From positions 1 through 33,678 of the forward strand of contig JACOEJ010000035.1 of assembly GCA_024998645.1 (NCBI GenBank): DNA of 33,678 nt, given 5' to 3'. How positions within the stretch are numbered: position 1 is the first letter of the stretch; each line of letters begins with the position of its first letter. The position numbers were made by a program, and so were the translations under genes. Under the pieces are notes generated by a model. That model had not been told where the DNA came from and searched no databases. It saw only the letters and a list, made by a program, of their open reading frames with translations. Positions 26,069 through 33,678 of this stretch are shown in pieces. Origin of the DNA: Nitrospira sp. (GTDB taxonomy: Bacteria; Nitrospirota; Nitrospiria; Nitrospirales; Nitrospiraceae).

Positions 26069-26635
26069 ATGTCCAGCGAGCATTCGTCCCCGTCCCACAC
26101 GCCTGCAGCAGCACAACGAACCGCCGTGGCGCAAATCGAACATGTCTTTGAACTCGTCGTGTTTGCCAGCCGCTGGATTCAAGCTCCTCTGTATGGAGGG
26201 CTCATCGTCGCGGAGCTGCTCTACGCCTACAAGTTTTTGATCGAGCTTTGGGAAATGGTCCGGCACATCAATCAGCAGGAAGAGACCATCTTCATGCTGG
26301 GCGTGCTGGGATTGATCGACGTCACCATGGTGGCGAATCTGCTCACCATGGTCATCATCGGCGGCTACGCCACATTCGTCAGCAAGTTGGATCTGGAAGA
26401 GCATCCGGATCGGCCGGACTGGCTGACCCACATTGACCCCGGGACGATCAAGATCAAGCTCGCGGCTTCGTTGATCGGGATCTCCAGCATTCATCTCCTG
26501 AAATCCTTCGTCAATATTCACAATGAAAACTACGAAGACATCAAGTGGAAGATCTTCATCCACCTCACCTTCCTCGGCTCCGCCATCCTCCTAGCCTGGA
26601 CGGACAAGATCATGCAGAAGGATAAGAAACATTGA
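26069..26635 (+). CDS. YqhA / UPF0114 family inner-membrane protein
   Basis: A 188-residue protein with about four transmembrane segments (near 30-55, 73-100, 127-150 and 165-180). RWIQAPLYGGLIVAELLYAYKF and the following LGLIDVTMVANLLTMVIIGGYATFVSKLD are the characteristic conserved parts of the UPF0114 (YqhA) family. The function of this family is not established. The strong Shine-Dalgarno GAGGAGG lies five bases upstream of the ATG. The N-terminal Ser/Pro-rich 18 residues are variable and probably cytosolic. It stands alone, with about 120 bases on the 5' side and 200 on the 3' side. Confidence 0.85.
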   Translation: MSSEHSSPSHTPAAAQRTAVAQIEHVFELVVFASRWIQAPLYGGLIVAELLYAYKFLIELWEMVRHINQQEETIFMLGVLGLIDVTMVANLLTMVIIGGYATFVSKLDLEEHPDRPDWLTHIDPGTIKIKLAASLIGISSIHLLKSFVNIHNENYEDIKWKIFIHLTFLGSAILLAWTDKIMQKDKKH

Positions 26636-26717
26636 TCCGGTATCGAAACCCATACAGAGCCGTATCACTCTCGACCCATTGTTGAACGCCCTATTCGTCC
26701 TGCGCGCCCCCATCCCG

Positions 26718-26735
26718 GGAAACAGTTGAGTTTCC
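26718..26735 (+). terminator. Weak hairpin downstream of the YqhA-like gene
   Basis: GGAAAC and GTTTCC form a 6-bp stem around an AGTTGA loop, and the stem is extended by CC/GG beyond a one-base bulge. The following TCTTTG is only weakly T-rich. It may serve as an inefficient terminator after the YqhA-like gene or may be part of the leader of the lipoprotein gene at 26836. Confidence 0.25.
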
Positions 26736-26835
26736 GGTCTTTGCACCGGGACCTGTCAGGGCATGGCCCTTGCGAACCTTTCCGTCCCATATGTGGTCGT
26801 ACCCCCATTCTTACACTCTGCGATTGGAGACCATC

Positions 26836-27897
26836 ATGCGTCGCTTTGGTTTCGTCACGCTCCTGACGCTTCCGCTTCTGACCGGCTGTACATCGTCGTT
26901 CATCGATCTGCGGGAGAACCTCGATGTGCATCGGTCCTCGTTTGAAGAAAAACTCGCGGGCGACTCTGTGAGGGTGGAACAATTCAGGGCCTGTACCCGA
27001 CAGGCCCACGATGGCAGCAGCCTGCCCCTCAGCATTGCAACAGATACCCCTATAACACGATCGGTCAGTTCGCCCATCACGAACAGCAGCAGACTCCGGG
27101 CCCCCGTGCAGGCGTTGGTTGAACGGATTCACGAGCGGGTCGGGAACAACGCACCTTCCTTCAGCGTCCTCTCCGACATGGTGGATGATTTCGCCGATCC
27201 TTCGCGTCGCCGGCTGGATCTGGACAAACTCCGCCTGCTCAACGACGCAATCCGCCATTGGCACGCCCACCTCGATTTCGATGAAGATGCGTTGGAGAGA
27301 GACACCTCGCTTTTTGCCCGACTCCTCCTCGCCTACAACCGGGCCTACTTCGGTGACCTGCAATATGCCATCGCCCCCAACCCCGCCTCAGGAACGGTGC
27401 GCGGGATCGTCCAAGTCACCTCGCGGGGGTTTGTCGACCGCAGTGGAAACACCGTTCGGTTTCCCGGTCTCTCAGCTGCTGCGCAGGTTGACGCGACTCA
27501 TACCGTCGAACTGACAACGACTCCCATCAACTCTCAACAGGTCAGCGCCGACCTCACCCGCGTCTTTCTCGAAGCCTTCTTCGATGCCGCGTTCCGTGTT
27601 CCCGCCGTGCAGCAGGCAACGGCCCTCCATCTGCCGACACAGACGCCACCCTATCCGGCATTCGATCCCTCACGCCCAGTCATTTCACTCGAAGCCCTGG
27701 CTATGGTGACCCGGCGCGCGCTCAGGACTGAAGCCGTCGTAACCTCTCTGACTGGAAAAGCCGTGCGCGGCGGGAGTCTGTTCGGCACGAACAATGAAAC
27801 CGTCGCTGCCACACTGGAAACGGCGGCGGGAGTTTTTGCAAAGAAACTCGTCGAGCACGAAGGCTTCTGCTATTTTCAAGTCACACAGCATCCCTAA
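26836..27897 (+). CDS. Lipoprotein of unknown function, first gene of a patatin operon
   Basis: A 353-residue protein. The frame extends upstream to 26770, but the ATG at 26836 follows GGAGA and begins a typical lipoprotein signal: MRRFGFVTLLTLPLLTGC with the lipobox Cys at residue 18. It is therefore expected to be lipid-anchored in the periplasm or outer membrane. No known domain is recognised. The middle contains a helical Asp/Leu-rich segment (residues about 115-165), and the second half has beta-rich and Ala-rich stretches. It lies 41 bases upstream of a patatin lipoprotein with the same polarity, so it may be an accessory factor for it. Function unknown. Confidence 0.75.
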   Translation: MRRFGFVTLLTLPLLTGCTSSFIDLRENLDVHRSSFEEKLAGDSVRVEQFRACTRQAHDGSSLPLSIATDTPITRSVSSPITNSSRLRAPVQALVERIHERVGNNAPSFSVLSDMVDDFADPSRRRLDLDKLRLLNDAIRHWHAHLDFDEDALERDTSLFARLLLAYNRAYFGDLQYAIAPNPASGTVRGIVQVTSRGFVDRSGNTVRFPGLSAAAQVDATHTVELTTTPINSQQVSADLTRVFLEAFFDAAFRVPAVQQATALHLPTQTPPYPAFDPSRPVISLEALAMVTRRALRTEAVVTSLTGKAVRGGSLFGTNNETVAATLETAAGVFAKKLVEHEGFCYFQVTQHP

Positions 27898-27938
27898 TCG
27901 CTTAATCGCAGCGCATGTGACGAACTGACGAGGAGCCA

Positions 27939-29375
27939 ATGACGCGCACACTTTCATTCAGCCTGAGCCTGGGATGCCTCCTCGCTCTCAGCGGGTGTTT
28001 CGCCAAGATCCACCAGCTCCCCGCTCATACCGACCAACAGACCCCGGTCTTTGCCCCGCTCCCTGAACGTGAGACGCTCCTCGGATTGGCGGTCTCCGGC
28101 GGCGGCAGTCGCGCCGCAACCTTCGCGGCCGGCACGCTGGAGGCCCTGGCGAATGTCCGCTTCATGGAGGCCGGACAGGAACGCAGCGTCCTCGAAGCGG
28201 TCACCCATATGTCGAGCGTCTCGGGCGGGAGTCTGGCGACGGCCTACTACGCCGTCAAGAAACCGGCCAAGACGGAGCCTGTGTTTGCCGGCCAACAACT
28301 GTCTCCCGCCTATCGGCAGTTTTTCGCCCGCTTCAAAGAGGACATGCAGAAGAACTTTCAGATCCGGGCACTGGGGCGTCAAGTGCTGAACTTCCGGGTG
28401 GCCAACCCCACCAAGTTCGCTCATTCGTTCGCCGACGTCTGGGATGCCAACTTCTTTGACGAGATCACCTTTGCCGGATTGTATGAGCGAACCAGCCGGG
28501 GGGATGCCCCGCAGATCATGCTGAACGGCACGATATACAACTCAGGCCGACGGTTAGTGCTGACCACACTGGCCCCGGCGGACTTTGCCTACGATTTCAC
28601 CGCGGAGTTGCGCGCTAAGCTGATCGCCAAGGGCCTCCAATTCACCCCGGAAGGCAAGGCCAGCTTCGACCGCAGCGTGGATCGAGCCAAGAATCAGTTC
28701 CTGCCGCTGACGATGGAAGACCTCGGCGGTGATCACCGCACACTGCCGGTATCGCTCGCCGTAGCCACCTCCGCCTCATTTCCACCGGTGGTCGGACCGG
28801 TGACCTATCAGACGGCGGGATCCTCATCGTATACCCACGTCGGCGACGGCGGCCTTTTCGACAATCTCGGCACGGAATCACTGACTACCCTTTTCCTGAA
28901 CAAGTTGAATCCGGCTCACCCGCAAACACGACGCGGGCTGATCCTCGTCATCGACACCTCCTATCCCTTCGATGAGGGGGCGGCCGACCTCGGTAGAAGC
29001 GAAAAAGGGTTTGAGGTGTTTATCGACGATCCTTCCCGGATTGTCGGCATCATGGAAGAACGGGCCAATGCCTATCAGGCGATGCTGTGGCACAGCCTCC
29101 GGACAGAAGGCGTCCTCCTCCCGGATTACGATCATCTGAAACTGATCATCCTCCGGCATACCGACGCCGAGTGGACGAAGGACGATCCAATCCCGGCCGG
29201 ATGCCCTTCCGGGCTCACCCCGGCGGATGTGAAGCGGGTGATCCGGCAGATTCCAACATTGTTTAAGATCGACGAGGATTGCCACGCGCCGCTGTTGTTC
29301 GCCGCGGCAAAGAAAGTCGTGGAGAAACAGCAGGACCGGATTGTGAAATTCTTACAAGCGGCCCCGGCGCACTGA
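27939..29375 (+). CDS. Patatin-like phospholipase, predicted lipoprotein
   Basis: A 478-residue protein. The signal peptide SLGCLLALSGC places the lipobox Cys at residue 20. The patatin fold is indicated by LAVSGGGSRAATFAAGTLEAL (oxyanion hole, about 50-70), the nucleophile elbow SVSGGS with Ser95, and HVGDGGLFDNLG with the catalytic Asp303. The Ser-Asp dyad is complete, so hydrolysis of phospholipids or other acyl esters is plausible. The length and the wide Ser-Asp spacing suggest a substantial insert. It starts 41 bases after the lipoprotein gene with GGAG upstream, and the next gene starts 36 bases after its stop. The likely location is an envelope membrane facing the periplasm. Confidence 0.88.
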   Translation: MTRTLSFSLSLGCLLALSGCFAKIHQLPAHTDQQTPVFAPLPERETLLGLAVSGGGSRAATFAAGTLEALANVRFMEAGQERSVLEAVTHMSSVSGGSLATAYYAVKKPAKTEPVFAGQQLSPAYRQFFARFKEDMQKNFQIRALGRQVLNFRVANPTKFAHSFADVWDANFFDEITFAGLYERTSRGDAPQIMLNGTIYNSGRRLVLTTLAPADFAYDFTAELRAKLIAKGLQFTPEGKASFDRSVDRAKNQFLPLTMEDLGGDHRTLPVSLAVATSASFPPVVGPVTYQTAGSSSYTHVGDGGLFDNLGTESLTTLFLNKLNPAHPQTRRGLILVIDTSYPFDEGAADLGRSEKGFEVFIDDPSRIVGIMEERANAYQAMLWHSLRTEGVLLPDYDHLKLIILRHTDAEWTKDDPIPAGCPSGLTPADVKRVIRQIPTLFKIDEDCHAPLLFAAAKKVVEKQQDRIVKFLQAAPAH

Positions 29376-29411
29376 CTGCCGGACTGACCAAGGAATCAAC
29401 CGGACACGTGC

Positions 29412-32063
29412 ATGACCATGATGGATTCTGACCAGACCGACGGCCCGATCCCGCTGGCGCAAGTCCTCGCGGAAGAAGCGAAAGAGCTGCACGATCTCCA
29501 CGTCGAGTTTCCCGATCATTTATCACCCGCTGAACATCTGAAGCACGTCCAGTCTCGTATCCATGAGCTCACCCCAACGCGGTCGGCACTCTGCATTTCC
29601 GGCGGAGGGATTCGCAGCGCAACCTTCGGACTCGGCGTCCTGCAAGGACTAGCGCGCTACAATCTCCTGCAACGATTCGATTATCTTTCCACTGTCTCCG
29701 GCGGCGGCTACATCGGCAGTTGGTTGACGGCCTGGATTCGCCACGACCCTGAAGGGCTCGAGGGAGTGTGCGCTCAGCTGGGACAGGTCGCGCCCCCCGA
29801 TAAACAGCAGCACGAACCGGAAGCAGTCAGTTGGCTCCGCACCTACAGTAACTACCTGAGTCCCCGGCTCGGACTCATGTCGGCCGACTCCTGGACACTC
29901 GTCGGTACCTATTTACGCAATCTTCTTCTGAATTGGCTGGTGTTGGTGCCGTTCCTGCTGGCGTTGGTCGCCGCCCCATTTGCCTATCGCGCGTCGCTAT
30001 CTCCTGCGGGGTCACACGGCGTAATGAGCGCCATGTTGATGGTGAGTTCCTTCGCGCTGCTGCTGAACCTGATATATTTGCATCTGTGCCGTCCGAGCCT
30101 GGCCAAGCTGCGCCTGCATCGATTCTGGTACTGGTTCGAATCCCAACGAATATTTTTATTTGTCTGTCTCGCTCCGCTCCTCCTTGCAGCGGTTCTCCTG
30201 ACCATCGTCTGGGAATGGTATCGCGCCCAGGGCCATTCACTCGGCGAACTGCGCCTGATCGCCGACTCCAGCCTGCTCACGCTGGCCTGCGGGGCTGCGG
30301 CCATGCATGTGACGGCCTGGCTCATCGCCGCGTTGATCTTGAAACGGCCCTGGGGTGACTGGTGGCGCCTATGGGAATTCCTCTCGATTGCTTTCAGCGG
30401 ATTGCTCGGAGGAGCGCTGTTGTGGGGAGCCCTGACAAAGCTCGATGAGTACACAGGCTCTGCCTATGTGAACTGGTATGCCGTTGCCGCCGTCCCCGCC
30501 TTCCTGTCGCTCTTTCTTCTCGCGGCAACACTCTTCATCGGCATCGCCAGCCGCTCGACCGGCGACGGTGACAGAGAATGGTGGGGCCGCGCCGGCTCAT
30601 GGGTCCTGATAGGCTCAATCTGCTGGTTTGGCCTAAGCAGTATCTCCGTCTTCGGACCGGCCATCTGGGAGCAGACCTCCGCATGGACGGCTTCAGCCGG
30701 AGGCCTGACCGGGATCTTGACCATCCTGCTCGGCTTCAGCGCCAAAACCGCGGCCAAGCCAGCAGGCACTGAATCGGCCTGGTGGAAGGCACTCGGCAAG
30801 CAGGTGTATCTGCTGCTGCTCGCCCCCCTGACCGTCGGATTGATCTTCGTTCAACTGGCCAGACTCACTGCCGCGATTGTGGCTCAGGCGCCATCGGAGC
30901 AAGTCGGAGAATTCATCATCGGCATGGCGGGTTTCAGTGTGCTCCTCTCCGTCCTCATCAATATCAATAAGTTTTCGCTGCACTCGATCTATCGCAATCG
31001 CCTCATCCGCGCCTACCTCGGCGCCTCCCGATGGAATGCACGCACACCCAATCCGTTCACGGGGTTCGATTCCCGTGACAATCTCGCCATGGCATGCTTT
31101 GCCCCGACGGCCGGCGTCATACAAAAGCCCTTTCACGTCATCAATATCGCGCTGAATCTGGTGCACGGAGAACGGCTCGCCTGGCAACAACGCAAGGCCC
31201 AGTCGTTTACCGTGTCACCGCTGCATTGCGGAAGTTTCGTCAACCAGTTGGGCTATCGACGCTCGTCGGAATATGGCGCGAACCCCGCCGTTGGCCAGCC
31301 CATCACGATCGGTACCGCGCTCGCTATCTCAGGCGCAGCAGCCAGTCCGAACATGGGTTACCATTCGTCGCCGGCCGTGACGTTCTTACTGACGCTCTTC
31401 AATATCCGACTGGGCTGGTGGCTGGGCAACCCGGGGCAAGCCGGCCAGGAGACCTATCGTCGCGCCTGTCCGGAATTCGCCGTGGGCCCTATGCTGGCGG
31501 AAGCGTTCGGCTTCACCAATGAACAAAAGCGGTATGTATACCTGTCGGACGGCGGGCACTTTGAAAACCTCGGGCTCTATGAGATGGTGCTGCGGCGATG
31601 CCACTACATTCTCGTGAGCGACGCGGGTTGCGATGAGAAGATGGAGTTTCAGGACTTGGGGAATGCGATCCGGAAGATCCGGATCGATCTGGGGATCGAT
31701 ATCGATATCAACGTTGAACCGCTACGACCGTCGGCTCAGCATCGCTCCGGGGTCCACTATGCGGTAGGCACCATCCGCTATAGTCGTGTCGATCCAGGTG
31801 CGCCCGACGGCATCCTGATTTACTTGAAGCCTTCGCTCAGCGGGGATGAACCGGTCGATGTGCTGGAATATGCCGCCCACCATGAGCAATTTCCGCACGA
31901 GCCGACGTCGGATCAATTCTTCGATGAGTCGCAGTTCGAATCATATCGTCGTCTGGGAGAACATGTGGCAACGGAGGTTTTTGCTTCCGTCACCGCACAG
32001 ACCGGCACCTTGCCGGCCACCTTTGATGCCCTTCAAGAGCAGCACAACCCATCACACGTCTGA
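29412..32063 (+). CDS. Large patatin-like protein with an internal membrane domain
   Basis: An 883-residue protein. The N-terminal part carries CISGGGIRSATFGLGVLQGL (about 61-80) and the nucleophile elbow STVSGGGYIGSW with Ser96. From about 169 to 518 come eight to ten hydrophobic segments. After these, FENLGLYEM preceded by LSDGGH supplies the catalytic Asp713. The patatin catalytic residues are thus split by a membrane block. No signal peptide is seen at the start; the hydrophilic first 60 residues suggest a cytosolic N-terminus. It may act on membrane lipids from within the bilayer. It is the third gene of the lipoprotein/patatin/patatin run, 36 bases from its neighbour. ATG 29412 is used; Met codons at positions 3 and 4 are alternatives. 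Confidence 0.85.
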   Translation: MTMMDSDQTDGPIPLAQVLAEEAKELHDLHVEFPDHLSPAEHLKHVQSRIHELTPTRSALCISGGGIRSATFGLGVLQGLARYNLLQRFDYLSTVSGGGYIGSWLTAWIRHDPEGLEGVCAQLGQVAPPDKQQHEPEAVSWLRTYSNYLSPRLGLMSADSWTLVGTYLRNLLLNWLVLVPFLLALVAAPFAYRASLSPAGSHGVMSAMLMVSSFALLLNLIYLHLCRPSLAKLRLHRFWYWFESQRIFLFVCLAPLLLAAVLLTIVWEWYRAQGHSLGELRLIADSSLLTLACGAAAMHVTAWLIAALILKRPWGDWWRLWEFLSIAFSGLLGGALLWGALTKLDEYTGSAYVNWYAVAAVPAFLSLFLLAATLFIGIASRSTGDGDREWWGRAGSWVLIGSICWFGLSSISVFGPAIWEQTSAWTASAGGLTGILTILLGFSAKTAAKPAGTESAWWKALGKQVYLLLLAPLTVGLIFVQLARLTAAIVAQAPSEQVGEFIIGMAGFSVLLSVLININKFSLHSIYRNRLIRAYLGASRWNARTPNPFTGFDSRDNLAMACFAPTAGVIQKPFHVINIALNLVHGERLAWQQRKAQSFTVSPLHCGSFVNQLGYRRSSEYGANPAVGQPITIGTALAISGAAASPNMGYHSSPAVTFLLTLFNIRLGWWLGNPGQAGQETYRRACPEFAVGPMLAEAFGFTNEQKRYVYLSDGGHFENLGLYEMVLRRCHYILVSDAGCDEKMEFQDLGNAIRKIRIDLGIDIDINVEPLRPSAQHRSGVHYAVGTIRYSRVDPGAPDGILIYLKPSLSGDEPVDVLEYAAHHEQFPHEPTSDQFFDESQFESYRRLGEHVATEVFASVTAQTGTLPATFDALQEQHNPSHV

Positions 32064-32094
32064 GCCTTCGCCCTTCACCAGGATCAATCCGCGC

Positions 32095-33678
32095 TTACAC
32101 CCATGCAGATGTCACAACGCCCTTCGCATCGCGCCATTGCGGGGTCCACGCGAGGGCGACGAGCTTCACCGCGATATTGGATTTGGTGGGCTTGATGGAA
32201 ATAGTCTCGAGCTTTTCGTTCAACGGATCGGTCGCGGCGGCGAACGCGTCGCTCTCCACTTTGAATTGCGTTTCGAGATCCGCCAGTTGTTGCTGAAGAG
32301 CCGCCACGTTTTCTTCGGCGTAGCCGACTTCCTGCGATTCCTTCATCACGCGGCCTGCGCTCTTGATCGCCGTCGTCGCGCGCCCGATGTTCGTGGCGCT
32401 GATCGTCTTGCGTCCTAAAAATGCGCCGAGGATCGAGGCGCCGACACTGATGGCGGCCTGCACCTGACTGGAACGGGACTCCGCCTGCTGCTTGGCCTTC
32501 ATCTGCTCGGCCCGCCGGATGCGGTCTTGCAGGGTCGTAATCTTGGGAGCGTACTTCTGACGCAACGATTCGGCCGCCTTGTCTCGCAATTCGCGGCCGG
32601 ACTGTTGGAGCCGCACGCGGAAATCCCGTTCGGACTCGCCCGGCTTGGAAACGTCTTTTGTCGTCGGGCTTTTCAACAGCTCAAGCTTCTGAGTCCTGAA
32701 CAGCCAGCCGCCGAAATCTTTGTTCCAGTCAGCGTAACTCTTGGCCTTAGCGGCGCCGGCCGGAAGCGGAAGGAACTGGGCAGCGCCATCAGGCGACTGC
32801 TCCAGATCCGCAACCGCGAGGTCCGCGGCAACGGCATGATCCCAATCGACCGGCACTGCGCCGTCGGTCATGGGCACCAACACCGTCACGTCCTGCGTCT
32901 GGTCGATGCCGCTCTTCGTATCGGAGAAACGAATCTGAGACGATCCCAGCAGCATCGGGGCATACAGGAGTTCACTGCCCTCCGGTTTGGAACCCCGCAA
33001 CGGCACAAACTGCTGCGGCACATCCGGCGGAACAATGGGACGAGCCGCGGAAAGTTTGAGGCTTGAGGTGTGAGGCCCGGAAGTCCCTGCCTCCAACCTC
33101 CCCCCTCCAACCTCTGTCCGTCTTCGCGGGTCCATCAGCTGTTTGATCTGCGTTCTCGTCAGAGGGCCGCGCAAGTAGGACAGGCACCAGCGGGTTTCAA
33201 ATACGACCGGCTCATCCTCATGGACATTGTTCATCAGGAAGATGCGATTCCCCAGACCGGCAAGCGTCTGCTCCATGCGCCCCTTGTCGAATTTCTTTCC
33301 CGCGCTGGACGATGCCCCTTCCAGCCCTTCCAACACTCGCGCCTTATCGCGTTCCGTCTGCAACCGTCCGATGAACCAGGTGCCGGTATTCGCAAGGCCC
33401 TTGTAGTCCAGATCGACGGGATTCTGCGTCGCCAGCACCACGCCCAGACCGAACGCGCGCGCCTGTTTGAGCAAAGTCATCAGCGGCAGCTTGGACGGCG
33501 GATTCGCCACCGGCGGGAAATACCCGAAGATCTCATCCATATAGAGGAGCGCGCGCAGGCTGGTCGTGCCCGATTGCGCCCGCATCCACCCGACCATCTG
33601 ACTTAATAAGAGCGTCACGAAGAACATGCGCTCGGCGTCGTTGAGATGCGCGATGGAGAAAATCGCCAGGCGCGGCTT
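32095..33678 (-). CDS. HerA/FtsK-like ATPase, C-terminal part (partial)
   Basis: The frame is open to the window end (527 residues visible), so the N-terminus with the Walker A motif is missing. The visible part starts RLAIFSIAHLNDAERMFFV. Walker B is RALLYMDE near visible residue 45, and LATQNPVDLDYKGLANTG resembles the sensor region of the HerA/VirB4 class of ATPases (COG0433-like). The C-terminal half contains Lys/Gln-rich coiled coils (LRDKAAESLRQKY, AEENVAALQQQLADLE), with a Gly/Ala-rich hydrophobic stretch (VGASILGAFLG) between them. Role unknown; ATP-driven DNA translocation or an envelope-associated motor are both possible. A low-complexity in-frame insert lies near 33056-33114. It converges on the patatin gene with 31 bases between. 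Confidence 0.75.
   Translation of the reverse strand, partial: KPRLAIFSIAHLNDAERMFFVTLLLSQMVGWMRAQSGTTSLRALLYMDEIFGYFPPVANPPSKLPLMTLLKQARAFGLGVVLATQNPVDLDYKGLANTGTWFIGRLQTERDKARVLEGLEGASSSAGKKFDKGRMEQTLAGLGNRIFLMNNVHEDEPVVFETRWCLSYLRGPLTRTQIKQLMDPRRRTEVGGGRLEAGTSGPHTSSLKLSAARPIVPPDVPQQFVPLRGSKPEGSELLYAPMLLGSSQIRFSDTKSGIDQTQDVTVLVPMTDGAVPVDWDHAVAADLAVADLEQSPDGAAQFLPLPAGAAKAKSYADWNKDFGGWLFRTQKLELLKSPTTKDVSKPGESERDFRVRLQQSGRELRDKAAESLRQKYAPKITTLQDRIRRAEQMKAKQQAESRSSQVQAAISVGASILGAFLGRKTISATNIGRATTAIKSAGRVMKESQEVGYAEENVAALQQQLADLETQFKVESDAFAAATDPLNEKLETISIKPTKSNIAVKLVALAWTPQWRDAKGVVTSAWV
33056..33114. repeat. Low-complexity direct repeats inside the ATPase gene
   Basis: On the plus strand, TTGAG-type units occur in tandem (33056-33074), and CCTCCAACCTC occurs twice (33090-33100 and 33104-33114). 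The stretch is in frame and encodes a Gly/Ser/Leu-rich linker in the ATPase. It looks like dispersed low-complexity intergenic sequence of the kind that sometimes invades reading frames. Confidence 0.4.

Noticed and set aside
1..33678. CRISPR arrays, tRNA genes, rRNA genes, insertion sequences
   Set aside because: None seen by eye: no regularly spaced repeats, no transposase frame and no cloverleaf-like sequence were found.

Overview
The window looks like a chromosomal piece of a GC-rich, Gram-negative-type bacterium. It has lipoprotein signal peptides with lipobox cysteines, a NuoN C-terminus, a diaminopimelate epimerase family gene, and many PAS/NarL-type signalling genes. The gene mix resembles Nitrospira (Nitrospirota). 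That is an impression from the protein sequences only; no search was run and no rRNA gene is present. There are no tRNAs, insertion sequences or CRISPR arrays.

Layout. (1) 1-8338, mostly housekeeping: the 3' end of nuoN, a YihY/BrkB membrane protein, an ECF-S-like membrane protein, a CBS-domain site-2 protease on the minus strand, then deacetylase, GNAT, VOC, a DapF-family protein and uvrC. The DapF-family protein has serine at both catalytic cysteine positions. The uvrC start codon lies inside an 80-nt imperfect palindrome. (2) 8646-14226, an accessory cluster: a LuxR-type regulator, a leader with a terminator-like hairpin, a nitroreductase-like flavoprotein, a ketosynthase coupled to it by an ATGA overlap, a cytochrome P450 and a second LuxR-type regulator. 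The ketosynthase keeps its Cys nucleophile and one His but has Cys in place of the other catalytic His. This is the best candidate for an undescribed biosynthetic system.

(3) 14477-25946, a dense signalling block: two tandem, paralogous HisKA_3 kinase/NarL regulator pairs (the second kinase has about seven PAS domains), a 1595-residue hybrid kinase with about six PAS and two receiver domains but no Hpt domain, and a small protein made of a pseudo-receiver plus a lone DHp-like helix with a conserved His. (4) 26069-32063: a YqhA-like membrane protein, then a probable three-gene unit made of an unknown lipoprotein, a patatin lipoprotein and an 883-residue patatin whose catalytic Ser and Asp are separated by a block of membrane segments. 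(5) 32095-33678, minus strand: the C-terminal part of a HerA/FtsK-like ATPase.

Working model (inference): the LuxR-type regulators, and possibly the adjacent kinase/regulator pairs, control the ketosynthase/P450 cluster. The cluster would modify an acyl chain supplied by primary fatty acid synthesis, because no acyl carrier protein, acyltransferase or thioesterase is encoded beside it.
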